Source: Rhyzopertha dominica (lineage: Eukaryota; Arthropoda; Insecta; Coleoptera; Bostrichidae). Taken from it: 64,000 bases of DNA. The notes under the pieces were generated by a model. That model made no database searches. It was given only the letters and a program-made list of their open reading frames with translations, and was not told the origin of the DNA. The DNA lies in assembly GCA_025024175.1 (NCBI GenBank), contig QCXZ01000003.1, positions 19,736,392-19,800,391 on the forward strand, read 5' to 3'. A program made the translations under genes and the position numbers. Position 1 is the first letter of the stretch, and the number at the start of each line of letters is the position of its first letter. Below, piece by piece: positions 34,801 through 45,850 of the stretch.

Positions 34801-37800
34801 GCGCCTTAGATTGTCAGGGATAATGTGGCATAAGTCGAAAGTCGCCGTTACGGATCCAATAGCAAGGCCCTTACGTAGGAGTAGACATGAAGACTGGACT
34901 GGNCTGGAAGACTGGAAGTACTGGCCATTGCAAAGCTCGAGGGAAACTTCTATCCTACACCTGCAGCTTCCACGGGAGCTTTTTACCTTTTCTATATATA
35001 GCGGATGTGATCGCGTGGGCGAACAATGGAATCATGGAACCAAGTCCTTCTTGTATCCTTATAATGATTCATCAAGCCAAATCGTTGCACGTCGTCGCCA
35101 CGGGAAACTGGGGAATTTTTTATATGTTGTTAAGGACATCATATAGAGCAACAAACTGTGTCAATTTTCAACTTTACTAAAATCATTCTTGGGTCAAAAC
35201 GTAAAATTCCTGGGCTATTGAAATTCTATCCCTCCTGATGGCGTTTGACAAAAAGTGTTTAAACAAAATTAGTTTTGTTTTCGAAAATGTTGATTTTTTG
35301 GTAGGCGGGGACTTTGTAGCAAAATTAGTTTCTAAGATACAGCCGCTATTCGGGCTTAACTGATTATCTTGTATAGGGATAGTACTGACGGTTGTGATGG
35401 ACTGATGCCAGCCAGTACTGATTTGGCACAATCTTAGCATGACGTATGAGGTGATCAAGGGAATTTAATTAAATACATTTGAAGTAGTGACAGTTGGAAG
35501 ATCTACATGTGGAAGCAAAAGAAGTCCGTTGTAATAAATTGTTCTAGCTAACATTTATACGAAGACAAAGCAAGTAATTATAAATGGAGTTTTTGTACTA
35601 TCAAAAAATGATGAAAGTGGCACACCACACAAACGTGTTGAACACTCTCTGGAACTTAGTAGCTGTAAGCTAGCGGCTAGAAGCGTAGGAACCTATTCAA
35701 CCAAAAGAGCAGCTTTTTGTTGCGTCTTTGCTCACACTACACAAGATTTATTCGACAATTCGCAGGCAGGTCCATTTTCAGCAGATGAAAGACGAAATCC
35801 TAAGAAATTTTCTCACTAGAGCTTGATGAGCAATAAAAATAGTAAAATTGCCTATTTTAGCAAGGCACTATAAAACAAGAGCCGAAACTACTGCATGAGA
35901 TCGGACATTAGCACAAGAAAAGTATCACAGACTTCATTAAGAGAAATCCTACTGGACATCGCCTTGAGACAAATCTACGGCGGAAGTTTTCGGAATAGCC
36001 AAAAGATTAGCCAATATGAAGGATACATTCTATCGTATAGGAAGCACAACGGATGTTGAGGATTGGTTTAGTGAAAAATTCGACATCTTTGCTGTCAGCA
36101 AGAGACGAAAGGCTAGATGTCGAAGCATAATGTTGATGCTCCATTCGAGCGAATAGTAATGGCAAGTTGACCGGTTGATTCCACGTCCTGAGATGAACAA
36201 CTAATAGGTATTGATGGCTATGGAGATGCACTATTCTGAATAAAGGAGCGACTACAGTGACAGAACAGCTCGTAACTAACTGGATCAGGCCTTTTGGAGT
36301 TACAGTAAATCTGTACTTTGATCAAGACCGAAATGATTGCAACAATGAACGCTACAGTAAAATATGATTCCAGAATAATGATAACCAATAGCAAACAGAC
36401 TATGCAGTAATTCGAAGGTTTGTGGGGAATACAGAAATGCGTCTACGAAGCTACTAAGGCGTTGAGGCTACCAGAAAATTTCATGTTCTGGAGGCGCATT
36501 CGCTGTTAGCCGTTATCTCATAGAGATGAACGCTAGACCAGATTTGAGAGCGACCAAATGAAGAGCGAATCGCAAACAGCGCTTTATACCGAATTTAGCG
36601 AAGGCTTAGGGGAATCCGCGCCACTTGACAATGTCGCGGTCTACCATGGCCACCAAAGCTGTAGCTCATAAAGCCAGCAGGTATTAGCAACCGCCATATT
36701 CGACCAACATGTTCTATTCTTGTTTGCGTTGTAATTGTTCGTGAAATAAGTAACCGTCTGGACTGAATAGGCGTTGCTAGTTAATTATAGTGCGTTGTTC
36801 TGTCGTTAATGAAATTATGATTATAATTGGCCGTGTCTGCTTGGTGTCAAAGATGATACTACATACTTATTTGTTTAGAAATGAAATATTTTGATAATTA
36901 AAAAAAACATCTGATGGCTAGATATGCGTTACTGGTGTACCTTTTTCACAAATTTTGTAAGACTAACTTAAGTTAAAACAATACTTATTACTCTATACTG
37001 CCAGCAATCATTTAGTTCTGTTTTTTTTCAGGATACGATGTCGTATTTGCCATTGTTCCGGATATATTATCCCGATTACCACTACATCAGGTACCTGTAA
37101 TACTTTGGTATTTACTAGTGGGAATGTGGACTCTATTCTATTCCATTTGCATGATGACCTGTTTACTTGAAACTTTAACAGACAGTTATCCTAAGCTCTT
37201 ACGATATCGCCTGTGCACGTGTTCAATGTTATGCTTTCTGTGTGCTTTATTCAATTTTCTTTTACTTAATCCGGTGTACTTGAGTTTCTTTTTGATCTGG
37301 GAAGCTACTGGTAACTACATAGTTATAACTGGTTTGTTATTTCCATATTTAATAGCTATATTCACCTATTCATTAAAAAATATCATGAATGACTACCACT
37401 TCACATTTGGAGTCCCCCTTAAAAAGTACTGGACGTTTGCCATAAAATTTTCCTGTTTAATTTCTGCGGTAAAATATTACGATCAATCTTATTACTTGCA
37501 GTGATGCCAGAGTATGTTGCAGGGTGTATTCGTACTGATGATGTTCCAAAATGCGATGATAAAGCCAGAAACGGACAATACGACAATGATAATTGTCTGC
37601 TACGGTGTCTCAGGAGCAATGCTGCTTCTAGTTCCTTGTTATATAGTATACCTGTACATCAAGTTTCAAACTTCAAATGTAAGTTACTTGTACGGTTCTT
37701 TTCACTAATTTCGCCGATTGCTCATTATTCTAACGCGGTCTAGAATGAGTCTTCCTTTATGCAATTTTATAACATTTTATAACAAAATTTTCAACACGTG

Positions 37801-37885
37801 ACTTCCTTTTGTTTTGAAATGTGTTATAAATTCGACATTAATCTGAGCTTAGCCATTACAGGTTTTTCAATACATTCTACGATAA
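28875..37885 (+). CDS. SLC6-family (neurotransmitter:sodium symporter type) transporter, divergent
   Basis: A multi-pass plasma-membrane carrier. Exons: 28875-29001, 29054-29185, 32058-32316, 32371-32647, 32894-33119, 37032-37468, 37511-37678 and perhaps 37862-37885 (stop). All junction phases agree. Family landmarks: FFGQYSRRSFIRVWDMVPIF (TM2 to loop), GIGWTVAAF (TM3), a loop-2 cysteine pair (WQNCDFEEATPKC), NWEWIFYVCLVWLI (TM4), LGAYSKVGI (TM6) and LVGMWTLFYS...LLETLTD (TM8). About 549 residues, short of the usual 600 or more; the N-terminal exon was not found. TM1 reads YGLSLRWGG in place of GLGNVWRFP plus the following NGGGAF loop, and TM8 lacks the usual LDSQF, so the known sodium-site residues are not conserved. 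The frame is otherwise intact. Introns 2 and 5 (2.9 and 3.9 kb) hold retroelement debris. Confidence 0.85.
29380..31000 (-). pseudogene. Ty3/Gypsy pol relic in SLC6 intron 2
   Basis: Opposite in orientation to the host gene and heavily mutated. The reverse transcriptase is recognisable on the minus strand: VEKIVKEMRKQDKTRESNTP with PWSLLVVKL near 30690-30600, then LKSGYWQVGVHPQDKEKN near 30510-30460. NWFQAANLKLNPNKYALFQK with VEFFGHTVW follows near 30270-30180. Many stops and frame changes. The parts to the left (29380-30150) and right (30720-31000) are likely integrase-side and protease-side remnants but carry no clear motif. Confidence 0.7.
31333..31630 (+). mobile_element. MITE-like element carrying the start of a THAP-domain exon
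   Basis: Inverted repeats of 29 bp with one mismatch: gtccctgtattaagagagta onward at 31335-31363 and the complement at 31596-31624. Between them an ATG at 31491 opens MTGCCVPNCKNRSEQEFVFY, the first half of a THAP zinc finger (C-x(3)-C start of the C2CH motif), and then a stop. THAP domains at the start of a transposase are typical of P and some other DNA transposons, so this is best read as an internally deleted copy that kept the 5' coding end. The flanking target duplication is not clear. Confidence 0.55.
31631..32057. other. Remainder of SLC6 intron 2
   Basis: Non-coding; ends in the tttccag acceptor of exon 32058. Confidence 0.5.
33774..34140 (+). repeat. Dispersed repeat, copy 1 (matches 61038-61345)
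   Basis: Shares with 61038-61345, in the same orientation, aaatgcaaccctgt, acaagtttactcataaatta, tcatgatttttcttt and ctggcggttaggt, then a gtaggtacttttgtaa-like end. Diverged, non-coding. Lies in SLC6 intron 5. Confidence 0.65.
34200..34470. mobile_element. MITE of about 270 bp with 65 bp inverted repeats
   Basis: ctattaggcattccaac at 34200 and gttggaatgcctaatag ending 34470 begin arms that both continue ctgtcaaagtgtctttaaaa and gtagggtaaacaaagact. No coding capacity. In SLC6 intron 5. Confidence 0.85.
34471..35999. other. SLC6 intron 5, no clear gene
   Basis: The paired ORFs at 34811-35180 (one ambiguous base at 34903) have fairly high GC but no domain I recognise. They may belong to the Gypsy relic downstream. 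Nothing else distinctive. Confidence 0.3.
36000..36500 (+). pseudogene. Ty3/Gypsy integrase relic in SLC6 intron 5
   Basis: Frame fragments match integrase of a Gypsy element: FYRIGSTTDVEDWFSEKFD followed by IFAVSKRRKAR (36029-36120, zinc-domain end with its cysteines mutated), an IGIDGYGD-like remnant of the core near 36205, then EQLVTNWIRPFGVTVNLYFD with QDRN near 36262-36330. Several frameshifts and stops. Confidence 0.6.
36501..37031. other. End of SLC6 intron 5
   Basis: Non-coding; ends in a long T tract and the acceptor of exon 37032. Confidence 0.45.
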
Positions 37886-37912
37886 CTGGGTAGTGCCCTT
37901 AATTTAATTATA

Positions 37913-38214
37913 CCAGGTGTTTTAATGAACACACAATTTTTATGGCGAAAAAATTGGAGTACAATCCTGAAACAGGTCAATTTTATCTCGGCAAAAAAAA
38001 CAAGGAATGCAAAAATGTAAAAATATATGGGGTGTTTAAAATAAGGAAGTTGGTATACGTTTCCGGCATAACCGGAAGTGAACTGTTTTCAAAAATATGT
38101 TTGCAATATACAACATATAAAACTGGATCACTTTTATATAAAAAAGTTTTTCATATCTTCAATAGTTGTGGAGTTATGGAAGAAATACGTTAACTTGGCC
38201 CACCCTGTATATCA
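37913..38214. repeat. Short transposon-like segment ending in CACCCTGTATA
   Basis: taccaggtgttttaatgaac at the left and cccaccctgtatatc at the right resemble the ACAGGGTG/CACCCTGT ends of other elements here. The 83-codon ORF inside (37942-38193) has no domain and probably belongs to the element. Confidence 0.35.
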
Positions 38215-39319
38215 TAATTATGCTAACGTAATACAGGGTTTTAATAAATGATGCACTCGGGTGGCGTTGATTTCTGAATATTTTGTGCCGCCTTTTTGTA
38301 ACTGCTGCCAAGCTACAAATAAGCACGGCGATCACTCAACATCAATAAGCTTGCTAGTACTGAAGGTTGCAGATAAAGTTACAGTCACGAAATTGATGGC
38401 TTTACAATTAACGATTCTATTTTTCTTTCAACGGTAAGAAATAACAATAATTATTGGTAGAGTAGGATTGTGGTAACCTGAACAGTGAAAGCACTGTGAA
38501 AGCTTTGCGTAGTGCAGCTAACGTTACCACCACTTAGTGTGTGAATTTTACCAATGCGGCAGGCTAAAAACATCTTTCAGTCCATCATAGAACAATTATT
38601 TAACAGACTTACTGTATCCACAATCTCACAAATACGATACATATCCTTAAAGTTATACGAAACCGTGTCACCTCACAGTTCCGAAATGTGAGCTTTCTGC
38701 AACATTAAAGTTGATTATCACACAAAGCATTACCGAATATATAGGAAATACTCACTCCCACGCGTAATCTCATATTAAAACAGATCAAATAATTCAACAA
38801 TCGACAGGAACAAGTATACGTGAAAGCAATAGTTATGTTCACTTTCCTGAGAGGAGGCAAACTGATTTAATCGATGATTTTCATGGACGCCCTGGATGCA
38901 TGAATCATATTAGTATAACTAACCACTCAATGACGTCGAACTGAAATGCCGAGGTATGCAGAACAATAACACGCATATGTTTGTGCTGACTTGCTTATGA
39001 TGCTATTCTATCGATCTTGCAAACGATGCACTCTGTGTTTTTGTTATTGTTCATCACAAAAATTTAGGATCGTACTAGATCACACTGTAATGTCAATGTG
39101 ACAGCGATGCTCGCTAGGACCACAACCTGCTCGTACGTTAACAGACGAGACGATCTNATAAAGGGTTTGCGTTTGACCATAGCCTATGGCTATTAGATAG
39201 CCGTGGCGAACTTAAATNTGGTAACACTGCTGNGGGGCTTGACACTCCCATCCTTTCTCTGACAGAAAATCAGACGATTGTNCATAAGTNGAATGATTGN
39301 AGGGCTTTGAAATAGATCG
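38215..39319. other. Non-coding with ambiguous bases
   Basis: No gene seen. N bases at 39157, 39218, 39233, 39282, 39290 and 39300 lead into the repeat array at 39320. Confidence 0.4.
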
Positions 39320-40860
39320 TGTTTACAGTAATGTTATAGTGATCCTATTAAGTNAAAATAGTGTTCTCTTTGGGAAAATTGTTGTGAAATACCAGAGCTT
39401 ATTCAAATAGTTGTTATGCAACACAAAGCCGTTCGCGCATACGAAACTGCGCATTGTCTCCCCCCTCCCCCTTCAAGTCAGTCCCAACAGATTGGCACTA
39501 GTGACTGCAGCGGTCGGAAAAGGATAGCAGAGCAATGCAGGCGCGCTTTAGGTAAGAGACATTTTAACCACGTATGTACATAAGGTAAACGCTATGGACA
39601 ACGCCACGTGTGAAGAAGCTGCGGTATTATTGCAGTTTATTCAAATGCTAGCTTAGCAGCTCGAAGCAAAATTAACTTCANGAAGGAGACTGTGCATCGT
39701 TCTCAGTCCCTTCCCAATAAATAGATTGGGATCGACCGGGAATACATGACTAGTGGTCGGAACATGTCGGTAGATGAATGCAAGCAAAAATAGACCTTGT
39801 TAAGGCGACAATATTTTGACATAGTAGCTACTTCTCAGTTGGCGTTGGTATTTATCTTACTGTCTATGATCAAAATTTAGCTTATCTAAGGTTCGCCTGC
39901 ATTCGTTCCTGCTATGACCACTACAGTTGCCAGTCTAGTATGTGTAAATGCTTCCAGTTGCTTAGCTAGTATTTGAATAAGCTCTGGTATTTCACAACAA
40001 TTTTACTCAGGATAAAAAAACTATTTTCACTTAATATGAGTACTACATTACTTACTGTTAAATGTCGTGTCAAGCCCTCAGCAGTGTTGCTAAATTACGC
40101 TATCTATAATGTAGGTTGTGGTTTGACGCTTGTATGGCGTCCTAATAGATAGTGTTAACAGTAACATTATACTGATCCTATTAAGTGACAATAGTGTTGT
40201 TATTCTCAAGAAAATTGTGAAATACCGAGCTTATTCAAATATTAGCTATGCAACTCGACGCAAAATCTCTATTCCCAAAAGACTCGCATCGCCTTGTCAT
40301 CGGTGACTGCAGTGGTCGGAGTAGGACCATAGATAAACGAGTAGAGCCGGAGCTGAATGCACGCGAACTTAGACCTGAGGTAGATAGATATTTAGAACAT
40401 GGACATAAGATATGTAGCATGCACAACGCCGAGAGTGAAGTAGCTGTGCTAATACCAGAACTTATTCAAATGCCAGGTTTGTAACTCGAAGAAAAATTAT
40501 GGTTTGTCTATAGAAGACTGCCCATCGTCCTTAATTTCTTCCCAACAGACTGGCATCAACTAGGCAGGGTATTACAGCAGATAAATGTAAGCGAAAAAAA
40601 GACCTTATGTAAACGCATAGACCACCACCATCAAATAGCAGATACTTCACTCTCGGCGTTGTCCATGGTGCTTAGTATATCCATGGTCGAAATGTCGCCT
40701 ACCTAAAGTTTATATTTGTCTGCATTCATCTGCTGTGCTACTCTGACCATTACTACCACTAATTCGTCTTTCGGATGCACAGACGTTATTTGAAAAAGAT
40801 ATCTGGTATTTCACCACAATTTTCCAAAGGATAACAACACTTCAAGTAATAAAAGAAGCA
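39320..40860. repeat. Array of direct and inverted copies of one module
   Basis: The module containing cttattcaaat followed by a tagctatgcaactcgaagc-like tail occurs forward near 39398, 39635, 40229 and 40457 and reversed near 39945-40000 (tagtatttgaataagctctg) and 40785 (degraded). The larger text gatcctattaagt...gtgaaatacc...gagcttattcaaat is shared by 39340-39412 and 40171-40240 and is inverted at 39965-40040. The segments therefore form head-to-head foldbacks repeated at about 830 bp. The small ORFs at 40235-40484 are in the array and not genes. Confidence 0.65.
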
Positions 40861-41475
40861 CAACAGTGTCAAGCGTCATATGATAGATCCACTGCAAAAC
40901 AGAACCACAAGCTACTAGCGACTAAGTTCTGTTGCAGGAATCTATGACTAAATGGAAGATACCTTCCTATGCATGTTAGTTAGCAAGTCGGTATCCCTTG
41001 TCTGATGAGCTGAAAAAACAGCGAAACTAATTAGTCACGAGTGTCTGGCTTGCCAACCAATACAGATGGTCCTTCTATTCGGCATTATTTGTCACCTTTG
41101 AACCTTGTTTTCACTTAATAGGAGCATTGAAATATCAATTATAGTTTTAGCGCCATACAAGTGTTAAACGTAAACCATCGTCAGCTTTTCTGTTAGAAAA
41201 AATTAGCTTCAGCTTCTCAGTAATGTTGCCCATTTAGGATCAGCATGGCTATCTAAAACGTATATTGTACTACAAGTTGTGGTCCGCAACCTAAGTAGAT
41301 TATGGTTGTGTTAGGACGTAGGTCGTACTGGTCCAGTGATAATGGAGTCGATGATGTGTGCCGGGCTTGTTTGGATTCAATCGAGTTAAGATACCGTTAA
41401 ATAAAATATAAAAACGTGGAGAATGCATTTTGTAAAACCCACTGCCGTTTTGCTAACACGTAAGACATTAAAAGG
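40861..41475. other. Non-coding
   Basis: No gene recognised; some text still resembles the preceding array (tcaagcgtc, cagtaatgttgcc). Confidence 0.35.
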
Positions 41476-42047
41476 CCCGTTGCACAAACGCGGATCAATT
41501 TGATCCCTCGGATCAAACCATGGTAACCACGAATTTCAAACTTTGTTACTGGTGTTCCAGTGGTTTGATACGATGTTGTTTTAGAGAAAAATGTTGCTGG
41601 TTAAGCCCGAGCCTAATTGGGGACCTTCAGATCCGCAGAAAAAACAAGCAAGGAGAAGATTTAACCCGCAAAGAGAGATGCGATACAAATCAGAAGTTAT
41701 AAAATGTAAGCACAATTGTTTACTCAATTCGTCGAAGATCAAAGACGAAATAGAACACCTGAATGAGAATCGGCAAAGATTGCTTGAAAATTTCCAGGAT
41801 CGAAATGCCCAGTCCTCGATTGAAGATAGAGACTTATAATTAAGATATTAATTAATATAATTATTATTATTATTAATATAAGATATTACATCCTTCTATG
41901 TTCAACATATTTGTTTAATTTTGTTAACTATTTAACCGCAAACATGTTTTTGCGACATTAAAGTTCATTTTCTGCATGTTTATGTCTGAATTTTTAGTGT
42001 TGTCTCTGGATGTAATTTACATACCCATTTTGTGCAAATGAAATAAA
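41476..42047 (+). other. Possible transposon end and an 82-codon coiled-coil ORF
   Basis: ggcccgttgcacaaacgcgg at about 41476, followed by ggatcaatttgatcc, resembles the ends of PIF/Harbinger elements. A good acceptor (gttgttttag, ending 41584) precedes an ATG at 41591 opening 82 codons (MLLVKPEPNWGPSDPQKKQA at the start, a Glu/Lys/Asn helical middle, IEDRDL end; stop 41837-41839). AATAAA is at 42042-42047. It could be a terminal exon of a gene or a second transposon ORF; I do not recognise it. Confidence 0.3.
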
Positions 42048-43394
42048 GGTGCAAATATATATGGATATCCGATTTTTTCGGATGTGGAAGGTAGGTACCA
42101 ATTAAGTTATAACATTTTCAAAGCTGAATGGTTTTGTTGGGATAAAATTATATTAATTTTCGTAGCAGTTAGACTTGATTTCAATTTCACACTCCGTTTG
42201 TCCTCTGCAGTCTTACGTAACTTTTTTCTATGAATAATTGACAATACAGGCAAAGTATGTATAATCTAACGTGTACGTGTATTCGGCACTTATTTAGAAT
42301 GTTAAAAACTTATTAATACTCTGAAATCAGGGGCGGCGAGTTTTAAATTTTCACATAGGTGCCAAAAATAGTTTACTAACTGCTGCATTAAACACGATTA
42401 AAAATTAACAACGTGAATAAAACAGGTAAAATATACTTTATACATATGTTATTTTTATTATCAACTTAAATAGATAACAACTAAACAGCAAATCTAAAGA
42501 AAACTAATTTACGTATGCATCCTGGCGGGAATGAAGTATGGTATGACAAGTAGATGACAGATTTCGTGGATCTACTGCGCGTGACGTTGCCTTGGGCATA
42601 AAATGCAAAAGTGACATGCGTCTAGGGGCGAACATTATTTAATGTTGGGTTTATGTGCGGTTTTGAGTCGCAATTCTGTTAGCTGATAGTTTACTGTCAT
42701 CATTTGTACGATACCAACGTGTGCAGTGGCGTAGTGCACCAACTATAGAAAAAATGAAATACAAACTGTTGGAGTACTCTTACCGCAACCCGAAGACGCA
42801 ATTTCTGCCGATTTTATTCCAACTAAGTTGTGATGATGATGTGATAATCCAGCAGATTGTGATTTTACGAAAATGTGAATCCCCACTATACTGCCACTCA
42901 CCACTGAGACGTGGCATAAAATCTTTAAATTCGAATTTATGAGTCAGTGCTAGAAATGTTACTTACTTCATGTAGTACGTGCGATATTAGTTGTGTGCAA
43001 AAATCAGAATAAATGTGATAGACCCGTTTCCTATTTGTAATCGTTTATTAGTTTATATTATAGAAGTTACAGTCCATGAGTGTGTTTTATTTTTAACCCA
43101 TAGATGACTTCTATGGGTGCATTGGCCCCGATGCACCCATGTGTACATTCCGCCGTTGTCTGAAATACTATGTAACTGAATTGAATGTGAACTAAAAGAG
43201 TCGTATACCACTAGCAATGAAAGATGTTTACGGCAACTTCATTAGGTACCATATAACAAAAAATTCTGTTCCATAAAAAAAGTTGTAATAAATATTGCAA
43301 AGAATTTTGAAACCTACAGTTATATCATATTTTTATGTTTTCAAATCCTGTTTTAGTTATAATTTGCTACACAAGCAAAGTATTTAGAAGAGGT
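42048..43394. other. Non-coding, with a perfect hairpin
   Basis: ATGGGTGCAT...ATGCACCCAT at 43113-43140 is a perfect 10 bp stem with an 8 base loop, similar in text to hairpins at 52851-52908. gtgcagtggcgtagtgcacc near 42720 is typical of a DNA transposon end. No gene seen; the ORF at 42721-42942 begins in that text. Confidence 0.4.
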
Positions 43395-43840
43395 TCATAT
43401 TTTGGATGCAAATAGTCCGTAAAGATCTTTATGCTTAATTGACCGTGATCGTGGCGTTTTCCTTCTCTCTAACGTTTCGTCCACTGCTGTGGTGAGCGTA
43501 TTCAATGCCGAGTTCATCTGGCATTGTTTTCCGCAAAACCGGTATCCAGGACGCGTTTCTTTTGTTTCCTTCATGCGATTGATGTTTTCTTGGTGTTTGT
43601 ATATATATATTTTAATAGCTTCACGTCGTAGGCGAGCATAGTAGTCTGGGCGAAGGGCGAACAGTATATCCTTGTGGGAGAGCATGCTCCGCAACAGCAA
43701 ATTTCTTAATTTGTCCAAGGCGGCAGCATCGCTTGTGTTCTTTTGTTTTTGTAGCACCACTTCTTTTGTTGATCCCAATGTATACTTTTTCTCAACTGCA
43801 AGGTATATTGTATTCTCCTCTTGAAGATAAGGGATCTCGT
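43395..43840 (-). CDS. Candidate terminal exon, unrecognised 147-residue product
   Basis: A clean acceptor on the minus strand (atagctctttttag) at 43841 leads into an open frame with no internal stop, to a stop at 43397-43395. The sequence is Lys/Arg/Glu/Leu-rich and helical (DKLRNLLLRSMLSHKD, YYARLRREAIKIYIYKHQEN, ending GLFASKI), with one CGKQC motif. Codon usage looks protein-like. No upstream exon or nearby AATAAA was found, and a Gypsy element starts just to the right, so it could equally be a transposon ORF. Confidence 0.35.
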
Positions 43841-43890
43841 CTAAAAAGAGCTATTAAATTAATCCTTTGCTTTCAAGGTCGAATATCCCT

Positions 43891-44064
43891 TGTGGCAGTA
43901 GGCAATTGGCTGAACGTGCTCCGTAAAAAAAATGGAGTTGGCCTCAGACGTGACAGTAGTTTAAAATAATAGTTGTTATTAAAAGTTGAATTTTGGGTCA
44001 TAATAATAAAGAAGTTAATGATTTAGTTGCCAGTTTCGTTTAATTCGACCACTAATTACCACAT
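43891..44064 (+). repeat. Probable 5' LTR end of a CsRn1-like Gypsy element
   Basis: Ends in ...ttaccaca at about 44063 just before the primer-binding site; contains aataataaa at 44003-44012 as a poly(A) signal; tgtggcagtagg at 43891 is a possible TG start. The left boundary is a guess, and no 3' LTR was found. Confidence 0.35.
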
Positions 44065-44080
44065 TGGTGACCCTGACGTG
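44065..44080 (+). other. Retroelement primer-binding site, tRNA-Trp type
   Basis: TGGTGACCCTGACGTG is one base from TGGTGACCCCGACGTG, the complement of the tRNA-Trp 3' end used by CsRn1-clade Ty3/Gypsy elements. Confidence 0.6.
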
Positions 44081-44139
44081 ATCGTCATTAGTGCTAAAGT
44101 ACGCGATTCTAATGAAGGTAAAGGGCGTGGTCGAAAACA

Positions 44140-45850
44140 ATGTCAGAAACGGACTCTGAACCACCATCAGAATCTGACAGCGGAATGACCGCACCCGACC
44201 AAAAACGGACAGAACAGACACCGACAGCATAAAAAATGTAAAAGTGCCTGCGTTCTGGACCCATAATCCAAAATTGTGGTTCATGCAAATTGAAGCCCAG
44301 TTCTACAGCAACAACATCAAAGGGGATGTCTTAAAATATTATGCAGTAGTATCCGCTTTAGACTGCAACACACTACAACAAGTTGCGGACCTCTGGGAGA
44401 AACCCCCACCGACTCAAAGGTATGATGCCCTCAAGTCAGCTCTCATAGATGCGTTTTTGGATTCAAACGAGCGGCAGCTTAAGAAACTGTTGACAGAGAT
44501 CCCTCGCCTCAAACAAAGTCACGGACGATGTGCTCAGAACGCTGTGGTTGCAAAGGCTTCCCAACCAAGTGCAATTAATATTGTCAGCTAGCCAAGGAGT
44601 AGCGTTAACCAAGATGGCAGAGATTGCAGACAAAATAGTCGAGGTAAGCGCAGGAAACTAGTTGTCCGTTGCAGCAGTAACGCATGCTGGCCCTACTTTA
44701 CCAACGCTCAATCAATCCAATGCGAGTGCACACGAACTGGTCAGCCTCAAGGAACAAGTCTCTGTCTTAACAAAAATGGCGGAAGAGATGTGTGTAAGAG
44801 GACGTTACCGTTTCCGCAGTAGAGAAGGAAGCAGGTACAAGATGACCAGGTCATCAACTCCAAGACGGTACGGTGAGTGCTTTTAGCATCGACGTTTCGG
44901 AACCAAAGCGAGGAAGTGCACAAAACCATGCGAATTCAAAATGCCGGAAAACGAAGCAAAGCGCCGTCAGTGAGAGCCGTCAGCGACGAGTTGAATATAC
45001 AGTGCCGCCTCTTCGTCAGTGACAAGAACAATGGTACATCCTTTTTAGTAGACACATGCGCGGAAATATCTGTGCTACCGAAAAGATTCGTGGATTCACC
45101 GACAGCTAACAACGGACAATTTGCGATTATACGCAGCTAACAGCACAACAATAAATACTTTCGGTGACAGACTAATATGTGTAAACTTAGGATTACGACG
45201 TCAGTTTAAGTGACGATTCATAGTAGCTGATGTTACGAAACCCATTTTTGGCGCAGATTTTCTACAACACTACGGACTCTTGGTAGACATTCGTAACAGA
45301 CGTCTTGTGGATAGTATTACGAATATTTCTACCCCAGCACGAGTGGTTAATGCAAGCAGTTCAGAAAGTGTACATATTATTAACCGTGACGAGTCAGTAT
45401 TCCATGATATATTGCTTCAACTTCCCGATGTTTGCAGATGTTCGCCCATTCCGAAAGAAATAAAGCAACTGTAGTTCACCACATTCAAACAACTGGACCA
45501 CCCGTACAAGAAAAAGCTCGCAAACTGTCTCCGCAAATGGGACAAATGGAATTCCAGTATATGCTTGAACAAAGGCTCCATTCCATGGAGCAGCCCACTT
45601 CATGTGGTGCCTAAGAAATCTGCAGGAACCTGGAGACCGTGTGGTGATTATCGTCGGCTGAACGCTATCACTACACCGGACCGATACTCTGTCGCGAACC
45701 TAGCTGACTTCGCCCACAAACTGCATGGCACTAGCATTTATTCCACACTAGATCTTATAACAGCGTATCATCAAATCCCAGCGGCAAAAGAAGACGTAGA
45801 GAAAACTACAGTTATCACTTCCTTCGGCTTATAGGAATTTCCCTACATGA
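44140..45850 (+). pseudogene. CsRn1-like Ty3/Gypsy gag-protease-RT, truncated and broken
   Basis: In order: a gag start (MSETDSEPPSESDSG-like, 44139) and gag core VPAFWTHNPKLWFMQIEAQ to KKLLTEIP (44240-44510), a coiled or nucleocapsid part with RRFGTKARKCTKPCEF (a damaged CCHC knuckle, near 44885-44935), a protease LFVSDKNNGTSFLVDTCAEI near 45010-45065 and a second protease block PIFGADFLQHYGLLVDIRN. A reverse transcriptase follows: WSSPLHVVPKKSAGTWRPCG, DYRRLNAITTPDRYSVANL and STLDLITAYHQIP (45585-45800). The protease active site is DTC where DTG is expected. Several frameshifts and stops occur and the element ends after the RT fingers near 45850, before the YxDD box. Confidence 0.85.

Noticed and set aside
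34811..35180. Two overlapping ORFs of about 100 codons in SLC6 intron 5
   Set aside because: Neither shows a domain or splice sites, they overlap each other in different frames, and one ambiguous base affects both.
40235..40484. ORFs of 63 and 78 codons
   Set aside because: Lie in the foldback module array and are not preserved in its other copies.
44015..44284. 89-codon minus ORF at the start of the Gypsy element
   Set aside because: Antisense to the primer-binding site and gag start.
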